A stretch of 64,000 nt of DNA from Miltoncostaea oceani (lineage in GTDB: Bacteria; Actinomycetota; Thermoleophilia; Miltoncostaeales; Miltoncostaeaceae): NCBI RefSeq assembly GCF_018141545.1, contig NZ_CP064356.1:3609001-3673000 (forward strand), read 5' to 3'. The position numbers and the translations under genes were made by a program. The notes under the pieces are model-generated. The model was given only the letters and a program-made list of their open reading frames with translations, did not search any database and was not told the origin of the DNA. Of this stretch, positions 40,423-47,977 are shown piece by piece. The first letter of the stretch is position 1. Each line of letters opens with the position of its first letter.

Positions 40423-41475
40423 ATGAGCCCCACCGCCCCCGCGGGCCGCGGGCGGCGCAGGGTCGTCGCCGCGGCGATGCTCGCCCTGTTCGTCGCCGCG
40501 CTCGGGATCTTCCTGCTCCCGTTCGCGTTCCCGACGCCGCCGCCGATCGTGACGCGCTTCCAGGCGACGCTGCTGTTCAGCCCGAACGCCGACGGGCGCC
40601 GCGACGCCGCCGTCATCGGGGTGCGGCTCAGCGAGGCCAGCAACGTCACGATCGAGATCCAGGACGACGGGGAGCCCGTCATCCGCCTGCTCGACGCCGC
40701 CCTGCGCCCCACCGGGTTCTCCACCACCGAGTGGGACGGCCTCGACGCCGCCGGCCGGCGCGTCCCCGACGGCACCTACGCGATCAAGCTCCGCGTCACC
40801 GCCGGCGAGAAGAAGTTCAACACGACCCGCAACATCGTGATCGACACGACCGCGCCGCGGCCGAGCGTGCTGCAGGTCGTCTCGGCCACCCGCTCCGACC
40901 CGGGGCCCGGCGAGTGCCGCGTCACGATCGGCTCGGCCGACAACGCCTCGATGCTGCTCGAGGCCGTCGCCGCCGACGGCCGGGGCGACGCCCTTCGGCG
41001 CCTCGGTCCGCGGCCGATCCGCGCCGACACCCCCCAGCGCTGGAACTGGGACGGGATCGACGGGGACGGCGAGCGGGTCGACCCGGGCGCCTACATCATC
41101 CGCGCCTCCCTCTTCGACGCGGCGCGCAACCGCGTCGTCCGCGAGCGGACGTGCTGGGTCGGGTTCATGGCCGGCACCGCCCGCCCCGCGCGCCCCGCCC
41201 CGCGCGACCGCGTCGGCGTGACGCTGCGCGAGAGCGACGGCACCGCCATCCCCGCCTCCACGCCCGTGTCGCTGGTGCTGCGCCGCCGGACCGCCGTGCC
41301 CGGCGGCGCCGCCGGCTACCCGCTGGGCGACCAGGTCGGACCCGGGGCGCGCGGACCCGCCGGCACCGTCCGGGTGCGGGTCCCCCCCGGCGTCAACCCG
41401 CGTGCCCTCTGGCTGGTGGCGACGACGCTCGACGGACGCGCCAGCGCACTCATCGACCTCGGGGGCCCCGGATGA
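40423..41475 (+). CDS. Membrane-anchored protein with FlgD-Ig-like domains
   Basis: A 350-aa protein: a basic N-terminus, one membrane helix (VVAAAMLALFVAALGIFLLPFAF), then an FlgD_ig-type module (FSPNADGRRDAAVIGVRLSE, WDGLDAAGRRVPDGTYAIKLRV), a second similar module (WNWDGIDGDGERVDPGAYIIR) and a C-terminal Pro/Gly-rich domain. Each module has the acidic turn typical of FlgD-Ig domains that cap secreted proteins. Here it is a stand-alone anchored protein, perhaps a scaffold for the surface polymer (inference). It lies 13 bases after the methyltransferase and overlaps the ligase start. Confidence 0.78.
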   Translation: MSPTAPAGRGRRRVVAAAMLALFVAALGIFLLPFAFPTPPPIVTRFQATLLFSPNADGRRDAAVIGVRLSEASNVTIEIQDDGEPVIRLLDAALRPTGFSTTEWDGLDAAGRRVPDGTYAIKLRVTAGEKKFNTTRNIVIDTTAPRPSVLQVVSATRSDPGPGECRVTIGSADNASMLLEAVAADGRGDALRRLGPRPIRADTPQRWNWDGIDGDGERVDPGAYIIRASLFDAARNRVVRERTCWVGFMAGTARPARPAPRDRVGVTLRESDGTAIPASTPVSLVLRRRTAVPGGAAGYPLGDQVGPGARGPAGTVRVRVPPGVNPRALWLVATTLDGRASALIDLGGPG

Positions 41476-43037
41476 CCGAGGGCGCGATGGAGGTCGCGGC
41501 GGTCGCCGCGGCCCTCGGCGCCGCCGGGCTGCTGCTGCCCGGGCGCCTGTTGCGGCCCGAGGCGCAGCGCGCCGCCGCGCTCGCCCTGCTGATCGGGGCG
41601 TGGGGGTTCCTGCTCGCGTTCCTCGTGCCGGGCGACGACGCCCGCGACGCGCTCGACCGCCTCGCCTCGCCGGCCGCCGGCGGCGCCGCCCTCGTGGCGC
41701 TCGTCGTGGCCGTCGTCCTCGTCGTCGTCGGCGTCCGCGCCATCGTGGCGCGGCCGACGGTGTGGTTCGTGCTGCTCGGCATCGCCCTGCCGATCCGGGT
41801 GCCCGTCTCGGTCGGGAGCCTCGAGGCCAACCTGCTGCTGCCCCTCTACGCCGTCATCCTGCTCGGCGTCGTCGCATGGGTCTGGGCGCGGGTGCGCGGG
41901 CGCGTCGGCCCCGCCGCGGAGACGCCGCCGTCGCTCGCGGTGACCCTCGGCCTGTTCGTGCCGTTCGTCCTCGCGTCGGCCGTCTGGAGCGCCGACCCCG
42001 ACGAGGCGGCGATCAAGGCGGCCTTCTTCTACGTGCCGTTCACGATCCTCTTCGTGATCGCGTCGGCGTGGTGGCCGCACGCCCGCGCCCTCGCCGCCCT
42101 CGCCGTCACGACGATCGCCGGCGGCGTGATCGCCGCGGGTGTCGCCCTCTGGCAGTACGGCACCCAGGAGATCTGGTGGAACGCGACGCTGCAGCAGGCG
42201 AACGTCTACAGCCGCTTCTTCCGGGTGAACGGGATCTTCTTCGACCCGAACATCCTCGGCCGGTACCTCGCCATCGGGATCCTGGCGTGCATCGCCCTGG
42301 CCTGGGTGCGCTCGCGCCGGGGCGAGCTGGTCGCGCTCGCCGCCGCGGTGCTGATCATGACCGCCGCCCTCGCCGTCACGTTCTCGCGCTCCAGCACCCT
42401 CATGCTGATGGTCGGCCTCGTGCTGCTCGCGGTCCGCGCCGTCGGCCCCCGGCGGGCGATCCTCACCGGCCTGCTGGTGCTGGTCGTGGCGGGTGGCGCC
42501 GCCCTCGCCACGAGCGACAACGTCCGGAGCGCGGCCACCGACTACGACCGCCTCGAACGGGTCAGCGAGGGGCGCTTCGACCTGATGCGCGGCGGCCTCA
42601 CGATCTGGCGCGAGGAGCCCGTCATCGGGACCGGCCTCGGCGGCTTCGAGACGCGCTTCGAGGAGACGCTCACCCCCACCGAGCAGCGCCGCGTCCGCGT
42701 CGTCATCTCCCACAACACCCCCGTCACCGTGCTGAGCGAGCAGGGCGTCATCGGCTTCGCCCTGTTCCTGGCCCTCCTGGTCGGCGCCGGCTGGGCGGTC
42801 GTGCGCGGCTCGCGGGACCAGGGCGAGGTGGGCTGGGCACGGTGGACGCTGGCGGCGATGATGGCGGGCATCGTGGTCCACAGCCTGCTGTACGCCGCGC
42901 TCTTCGAGGACCCGTTCATCTGGGTCGCCGCCGCCGGCGGCGCCGCGCTCGCGGCCGCCCCGCGCCTGCGGGCCGACGCGTCGCCCCCCGCACCGGACGC
43001 CGCCGGCGCGACGGCGACGATGCCCGCCGCGACATGA
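41472..43037 (+). CDS. O-antigen ligase/polymerase-like membrane protein (first copy)
   Basis: A 521-aa protein with about 11 helices and a large extracytoplasmic loop. The Wzy_C/O-antigen ligase block is seen as NVYSRFFRVNGIFFDPNILGRYLAIG, TFSRSSTLMLMVG and the catalytic-loop region GTGLGGFETRFEET with SHNTPVTVLSEQGVIGFALF (the H-N of the ligase signature). It should join or polymerise polyprenyl-linked oligosaccharides outside the membrane. The ATG overlaps the upstream stop (ATGA). A second paralogue lies at 44149. Confidence 0.87.
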   Translation: MTEGAMEVAAVAAALGAAGLLLPGRLLRPEAQRAAALALLIGAWGFLLAFLVPGDDARDALDRLASPAAGGAALVALVVAVVLVVVGVRAIVARPTVWFVLLGIALPIRVPVSVGSLEANLLLPLYAVILLGVVAWVWARVRGRVGPAAETPPSLAVTLGLFVPFVLASAVWSADPDEAAIKAAFFYVPFTILFVIASAWWPHARALAALAVTTIAGGVIAAGVALWQYGTQEIWWNATLQQANVYSRFFRVNGIFFDPNILGRYLAIGILACIALAWVRSRRGELVALAAAVLIMTAALAVTFSRSSTLMLMVGLVLLAVRAVGPRRAILTGLLVLVVAGGAALATSDNVRSAATDYDRLERVSEGRFDLMRGGLTIWREEPVIGTGLGGFETRFEETLTPTEQRRVRVVISHNTPVTVLSEQGVIGFALFLALLVGAGWAVVRGSRDQGEVGWARWTLAAMMAGIVVHSLLYAALFEDPFIWVAAAGGAALAAAPRLRADASPPAPDAAGATATMPAAT

Positions 43038-44107
43038 GCCTCCGCGTCCTCTGCCTCAGCAACATGTGGCCGGGGCCCGCGGACCCGGACTACGGGGCGT
43101 TCGTCGAGGACATGTGCCGCGCGCTGACCGACCGCGGCATGACCGTCGACCCCGTCGTGATCGACACCCGCGCGCACGGAGCCCTGCGCACCCCCGCCAA
43201 GTACGGGGGGCTGCTGGCGCGGGCCGCCCGCCACGCCCGGCGGGCCGACGTGATCTACGCCCACTACCTGTTCCCGACGGCCGCGGTGGCGGCGGCGGCG
43301 GGGCGGGCGGCCGGGATCCCCTGGGTCGTCACCGCCCACGGCCAGGACGTCCGCAACCTCGACCGGCCCGCGGTCCGCCGCGCCACGGCGGGTCCCCTGC
43401 GGGGCGCCGCGGAGGTGATCGCCGTCAGCGAGCACCTCGCCGGCGGCCTGCGCGACTCCGGCCTCGAGCTGCCACCGCTGAGCGTCATCGACATGGGCGT
43501 CGACACCGACCGCTTCCGCCCCGGCGACCGGGACGTCGCGCGGGCCTGGCTCGGCCTGCCGGCCGGGGTGCCGCTGGTGCTGAGCGTCGGCGGGCTCACG
43601 GAGCGCAAGAACCCCCTGGGGCTGCTGCAGGCGTTCGCGCGGGTGCGGGCCGCCCGCCCCGACGCGGTCCTCGCGATGGTCGGCGACGGACCCCTCGCCG
43701 CCGCGGTCGACTCGGGCGCCCGGCGCCTCGGCGTCGCCGACGCCCTCGTACGTCCCGGGGCGCTCCCCCACGCCGAGGTCGCCGACTGGATGGCGGCCTG
43801 CGACGTCCTCGCGATCGTCAGCCGCGTGGAGCCCCTCGGCGTCGCGGCCCTGGAGGCCATGGCCAGCGGCCGGCCGGTGGTCGCCACCCGGGAGGGCGGC
43901 ACCCGCGAGGTCGTCCCCGACCCCGCCGCCGGGCGCGTGGTGGACCCCCTCGACCCCGTCGCGGTCGGCGCCGCCATCCTCGAACTGCTGGACGACCCGC
44001 CCGACCCCGCCGCCTGCCGCGCCGCCGCCGAGGCGCACGCGCTGCCGGTGCAGGCGGGACGGGTCGCGGAGATCCTCACCCGCGTCGCGGAGGCCGCCCG
44101 CCCCTGA
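43034..44107 (+). CDS. GT4 glycosyltransferase
   Basis: A 357-aa GT-B enzyme. The N-terminal domain starts VLCLSNMWPGPADPDYGAFV and contains VIYAHYLFPTAAV and VVTAHGQDVRNL. The C-terminal donor domain has LSVGGLTERKNPLGLLQAF, MVGDGPLAAAV and VEPLGVAALEAMASGRPVVA, which carries the E-x7-E motif. This is the cytoplasmic assembly of the repeat unit. It is coupled to the ligase by ATGA and is the last gene of the first polysaccharide operon. Confidence 0.9.
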   Translation: MSLRVLCLSNMWPGPADPDYGAFVEDMCRALTDRGMTVDPVVIDTRAHGALRTPAKYGGLLARAARHARRADVIYAHYLFPTAAVAAAAGRAAGIPWVVTAHGQDVRNLDRPAVRRATAGPLRGAAEVIAVSEHLAGGLRDSGLELPPLSVIDMGVDTDRFRPGDRDVARAWLGLPAGVPLVLSVGGLTERKNPLGLLQAFARVRAARPDAVLAMVGDGPLAAAVDSGARRLGVADALVRPGALPHAEVADWMAACDVLAIVSRVEPLGVAALEAMASGRPVVATREGGTREVVPDPAAGRVVDPLDPVAVGAAILELLDDPPDPAACRAAAEAHALPVQAGRVAEILTRVAEAARP

Positions 44108-44112
44108 TCGGC

Positions 44113-44128
44113 GGGGGCGGTCGCCCCC
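44113..44128 (+). terminator. GC-rich hairpin at the end of the first polysaccharide operon
   Basis: GGGGGCG (44113-44119) and CGCCCCC (44122-44128) form a 7-bp inverted repeat 6 bases after the GT4 stop, before the next -10 box. There is no T-tract, so termination would be weak or Rho-assisted. Confidence 0.4.
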
Positions 44129-44133
44129 TGCGC

Positions 44134-44139
44134 TACGCT
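44134..44139 (+). promoter_or_regulatory. -10 box (TACGCT) of the second polysaccharide operon
   Basis: TACGCT, 9 bases, ATG 44149. The spacing is slightly longer than in the other leaderless-type starts. Confidence 0.42.
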
Positions 44140-44148
44140 CCCCGGCCG

Positions 44149-45630
44149 ATGCCGACGACCGATGCCCCCGCCCGGCCCGCGGGCTCACGGGCGGGCCCGG
44201 ACCCGGCCGCCGTCGCCCTGCTGCTCGGGGTGGTGGTCGCCGGCGCCCTCGCCGTGTGGCAGCCCCTCGTGGGCATCGGCCTCGGGCTGGTGATCCTGAT
44301 CGCCACCCTCCTGCGCGACGTCCCCGTCGGACGGGTCGCGCCGGTGCTGGTCGTGCTCACCGCCCTCGCCGCGATCGGCGGCCCCAACCTCGCCGCCCCC
44401 CCGGCGCCGGGCGTGTTCCTGTTCCGGATCCTCATCGTGCTGCTGGGGCTCGGCGTCGTCGGCTACCTGCTGATGGACGGGCGGCTCGCGCTGCCCGCGG
44501 CGCTGCCGCGCCCCGCCGGGATCCTGGGCGTGCTGCTGCTGTGGAGCGCCCTCTCGATCGGGTGGGCGACCGACACGCTCGCCGGCCTGCGCTGGACGTC
44601 GTTCATGGCGATGATGGGCGGCCTCGCGATCGCGATCGCGATCCTCTGCGGCGACCGGCGGCGCGCACGGATCCTGCTGTGGGCCCTGCTCGGGGCGTTC
44701 GCCGTGGCCTGCCTCGTCGCCGTCGCCGAGGTCCTCACCGGCATGCACCTGCCGACGTTCCGGTCGGGCGTCGAGAACCGCGGCGGCCTCATCGGCGTCG
44801 GATCGCTGTTCGGCAACCAGAACAACTTCGCGACGTTCCTCAGCCTGAGCCTGCCGTACTTCGCCGCGCTCCCCGTCGTCTTCCGCGACGTCCGGATCCG
44901 CGCCCTCGGGATCGCCGGCGCGGGCACCTGCCTCATCCTGATCCTGCTGACCGGCAGCAAGTCCGGGCTCGCGTCCGCCGGCCTGGTGGTGCTCGGCCTG
45001 CTCCTGCTGGTCGGCACGGACCGGGGCAGCCGCGGGCGCCTCGTCGTCGCGGCGGCGATCGCCGGCCTCGCGGTCGCGCTCGTGGTGCCGGCCGTGCTCG
45101 GCGGGGGGCCGGTGTCGCTCGACGAGCGGACCGTCACCAAGCTCGACTTCGGCGTCCTGATCGAGCAGTTCCAGAGCGGCGGCGGGTCGGGGGCCGTCCG
45201 CGGGACGCTGCTGAGCGACGGGCTCGCGATCGTCGCCGACACCGACGGCCTCGGCGTGGGCGCCGGCAACGCCGAGGTGCGGGTCCGCTCCCTCGCCGAG
45301 TTCCCCGGGGTCGCGAACCTCCACAACTGGTGGCTCGAGGTCCTCGTGAACCTCGGCGTCGTCGGCTTCGCCCTCTACCTCGCGTTCTTCCTGACGCTGC
45401 TGCGGGGCCAGGCGCGCGCCGCGCGCCGTGCGCGCGACCCGTTCGTGCGGTACATGTGCCTGGCCGGCGCGCTCGCGCTGACCGGATGGATCATCGGGAG
45501 CGTGGGTCCGTCCACCGCGATCCACTACGCCCCGATGTGGATCGTCTTCGGCCTCGGCATGGGTGCGCTCGTGCTCGCCCGCCGCGAGGCCCCGCCCGCC
45601 GCCCCGGAGGTGCCCCCGTCCGCGTCCTGA
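44149..45630 (+). CDS. O-antigen ligase/polymerase-like membrane protein (second copy)
   Basis: A 493-aa protein with about 12 helices. The O-antigen ligase domain shows GSLFGNQNNFATFLSLSLPY, TGSKSGLASAGLVVLG and VGAGNAEVRV.. with ANLHNWWLEVLVNLGVVGFALY (His of the catalytic H-N-x-W/Y motif). It is only distantly similar to the copy at 41472, so one may act as polymerase and the other as ligase onto a carrier. Its TGA overlaps the ATG of the next gene by one base. Confidence 0.87.
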   Translation: MPTTDAPARPAGSRAGPDPAAVALLLGVVVAGALAVWQPLVGIGLGLVILIATLLRDVPVGRVAPVLVVLTALAAIGGPNLAAPPAPGVFLFRILIVLLGLGVVGYLLMDGRLALPAALPRPAGILGVLLLWSALSIGWATDTLAGLRWTSFMAMMGGLAIAIAILCGDRRRARILLWALLGAFAVACLVAVAEVLTGMHLPTFRSGVENRGGLIGVGSLFGNQNNFATFLSLSLPYFAALPVVFRDVRIRALGIAGAGTCLILILLTGSKSGLASAGLVVLGLLLLVGTDRGSRGRLVVAAAIAGLAVALVVPAVLGGGPVSLDERTVTKLDFGVLIEQFQSGGGSGAVRGTLLSDGLAIVADTDGLGVGAGNAEVRVRSLAEFPGVANLHNWWLEVLVNLGVVGFALYLAFFLTLLRGQARAARRARDPFVRYMCLAGALALTGWIIGSVGPSTAIHYAPMWIVFGLGMGALVLARREAPPAAPEVPPSAS

Positions 45631-46811
45631 TGCTGAGCCACATGTACCCGAGCGCCGTGAACTGGACGGCCGGGATCTTCGTGCACGAGCAGGTCCGCGC
45701 CCTCGTGCGCCGCGGCCACGACGTGCGGGTCGTCTCGCCGACGGGGTGGGCCCCGCCGCTGCTGCCGCGCTGGCGGGACTTCCGCCGCGTGCCCGGGGTC
45801 GACACGTTCCAGGGCGTCCCCGTCCTCTACCCGCGCAAGCTCACGCTGCCCGGCGCCCGCCTCGGGCACCGCAACGGCGACGCGATGCTGTGGTCGATCG
45901 CGAAGCCCCTGCGGACGATCCACGAGCGCTGGCCGTTCGACGTCATCCACGCGCAGATGCTGGTGCCCGACGGGTGGGCGGCGGCCCGCATGGGGGCGTC
46001 CCTGCGCGTCCCCGTCGTCGCGACCGCCCACCGCGCCGACGTCCTCGACGTCCCCGCCCGCGGCGCCGCGAGCCGCGCCCAGGTGGCCGAGGCCGTGGAG
46101 TCGATCGACCAGGTCTGCGCCGTCAGCGCCGCGATCGGGCGGGCGGCCGAGGACCTCGCCACGCCACGCCGCCCCGTGCAGGTGGTGCCGAACGGCGCCG
46201 ACACCACGGTGTTCACGCCCCGGCCGATGGCGGAGGCGCGGTCGCGCCTCGGGCTGCCGGCCGACGGCCCGATCGTCACCTACGTCGGCAAGCTCGTGCC
46301 CCGCAAGGGCGTCGACACGCTGATCGAGGCCATGGGCCTGCTGGCCCGCCGCGACGGCGGCGCGCCGCTGCTCGTCGCGGGCGGGATCGGGCCGATGCGC
46401 GAGGACCTCGAGCGCCGGGCCGCGGAGCTCGGCGTCGCCGACCGGGTGCGCTTGGTCGGGAAGATCGCCCACGACGACGTCGGCTGGTGGATGTCGGCGG
46501 GCGACGTCTTCGTGCTCCCCTCCCTCAGCGAGGGGCTCCCCACCGTCGTGTGCGAGGCGATGAACTGCGGCCGGGCGGTCGTGGCGACCGCGGTCGACGG
46601 CACGCCCGAGATCGTGCGCGACGGCGAGACGGGCCTGCTGGTGCCCCCGCGCGACGCCGGCGCCCTGGCGGACGCCCTCGGGCGGGTGCTCGGGGAGCCG
46701 GGGCTGGCGGAGCGCATGGGCGAGGAGGCGCTGCGGATCGGCCGGGAGCTCTACACCTGGGACGCGAACGCGCAGCGCATGACCGCGCTCTACGAGGAGG
46801 TCACCTCGTGA
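45630..46811 (+). CDS. GT4 glycosyltransferase with an unusual start
   Basis: A GT-B enzyme of about 393 aa from the ATG at 45630. The donor domain has VTYVGKLVPRKGVDTLIEAM, LLVAGGIGPMREDLE and LPSLSEGLPTVVCEAMNCGR (E-x7-E). The acceptor domain has VDVIHAQMLVPDGWAA-like FDVIHAQ and VVATAHRADVLDV. The conserved first strand reads VRVLMLSHMYPS, but its leading codons are GTC CGC GTC CTG, so the canonical ATG drops four residues of that strand. A GGAGG (45606-45610) sits 7 bases before the GTC at 45618, suggesting non-canonical initiation there. The ATG overlaps the preceding TGA (TGATG). Confidence 0.85.
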   Translation: MLSHMYPSAVNWTAGIFVHEQVRALVRRGHDVRVVSPTGWAPPLLPRWRDFRRVPGVDTFQGVPVLYPRKLTLPGARLGHRNGDAMLWSIAKPLRTIHERWPFDVIHAQMLVPDGWAAARMGASLRVPVVATAHRADVLDVPARGAASRAQVAEAVESIDQVCAVSAAIGRAAEDLATPRRPVQVVPNGADTTVFTPRPMAEARSRLGLPADGPIVTYVGKLVPRKGVDTLIEAMGLLARRDGGAPLLVAGGIGPMREDLERRAAELGVADRVRLVGKIAHDDVGWWMSAGDVFVLPSLSEGLPTVVCEAMNCGRAVVATAVDGTPEIVRDGETGLLVPPRDAGALADALGRVLGEPGLAERMGEEALRIGRELYTWDANAQRMTALYEEVTS

Positions 46812-47977
46812 GCGGGTCCTCGCCCCCCGCGATCGTGCTGCAGGCCTCCGGGCCGAACGCGCTCGGCATCATCCGCAGCCTCGCGCGGGCCGGGGTGCGG
46901 GTGCTGGCCGCCGACCACGACCCGCGCGCCCTCGGCCTGCTGTCGCGGTACGCGGAGGCCGTGCCGATGGCCGACCCCCTCACCGAGCCCGACCGGTTCC
47001 TGCAGGACCTCCTCGCGCTCGGCCGGGGCCGCGGGGCGGGGGGAGTCCTGTTCCCCACCCACGACGAGGCGATCGCGACGATCGGGCCGCACGAGGCCGA
47101 CGTCGACGCGGTCCTCCGCCGCCCCTGGAGCCCGTGGGAGGTGATGCAGCGGATCATCGACAAGGGGCACCAGCACGCCACAGCACGCCGCATCGGGTTC
47201 CCCGTGCCCGCCACGATCGAGCCCGGCGAGGGCGACGACGTGCCGTCCCTCGTCGCGGACGCCGGGCTGCGCTTCCCCGTGGTGCTGAAGCCCCGGTACG
47301 CCCCCGAGTTCCGGCGGCGCTTCCGCGTGCAGGTGATGGAGGCCCACGACGCGAACGGGCTGCGCCGGGCGTGGGAGCTCGCCGCGCCGTACCGGCCGCA
47401 GGTCTCCGAGGTCATCCCGGGGGGCGACGACGCCCTCTGGTCGCTCGGCAGCTACCGCGCCGCCGACGGCCGGGTGCTGGCGAGCTTCACGGGGCGCAAG
47501 CTGCGCCAGTGGCCGCCGCGGTTCGGCACGGCGCGGTCGGCGGAGGCGCGGTGGGACCCGGGCCTCGCGGAGCGTGGGCACGCCCTGCTCGACGCGCTGG
47601 GGTTCCACGGCATCTCGCAGGTCGAGGTGAAGCGCGACCCGCGCGACGGCCGCGACAACCTCATCGAGGTCAACCCGCGGTCGTGGCTGTGGGTGGGCCT
47701 CGCGACCCGGTCGGGGGTCAACCTGCCGTACGCCTGCTGGCGCGACGCCGTCGGCCACCCGACGACGTGGCCCGACGGCCACCGCGACGGCTGGCGGTGG
47801 TTCCTCGCCGGCAAGCACCTCGCCGGCAGCGTGCGGGAGATCCGGCGCGGCGAGTGGGGCGCCGCGGCGTTCGCCGCGACGATGCGCCCGCCGATCGTGG
47901 AGGGCGTCATCGACGTGCGCGACCCCCGCCCCGCGATGGCCCTCTACGGCCGCCACCTGCGGAGGGCGCGTGGCTGA
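46808..47977 (+). CDS. ATP-grasp domain protein (first of two)
   Basis: A 389-aa ATP-grasp enzyme that would join a carboxylate to an amine or thiol with ATP. The pre-ATP-grasp domain carries IVLQASGPNALGIIRSLARA and VLFPTHDEAIATI; the ATP-binding part has IDKGHQHATARRIGFPVP, FPVVLKPRYAPEF, and ISQVEVKRDPRDGRDNLIEVNPRSW (Glu/Asn metal ligands). Similar stand-alone proteins occur in polysaccharide loci and may attach an amino acid to a uronic acid. The substrate is unknown. GTG start overlaps the GT4 stop (GTGA). Confidence 0.82.
   Translation: MSGSSPPAIVLQASGPNALGIIRSLARAGVRVLAADHDPRALGLLSRYAEAVPMADPLTEPDRFLQDLLALGRGRGAGGVLFPTHDEAIATIGPHEADVDAVLRRPWSPWEVMQRIIDKGHQHATARRIGFPVPATIEPGEGDDVPSLVADAGLRFPVVLKPRYAPEFRRRFRVQVMEAHDANGLRRAWELAAPYRPQVSEVIPGGDDALWSLGSYRAADGRVLASFTGRKLRQWPPRFGTARSAEARWDPGLAERGHALLDALGFHGISQVEVKRDPRDGRDNLIEVNPRSWLWVGLATRSGVNLPYACWRDAVGHPTTWPDGHRDGWRWFLAGKHLAGSVREIRRGEWGAAAFAATMRPPIVEGVIDVRDPRPAMALYGRHLRRARG

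Noticed and set aside
44185-45525. Long open frames antisense to the polysaccharide genes (for example on the minus strand here)
   Set aside because: In DNA this rich in GC, stop codons are scarce in all frames; these frames encode Arg/Pro/Asp-rich sequence without domains and lie opposite well-supported genes.
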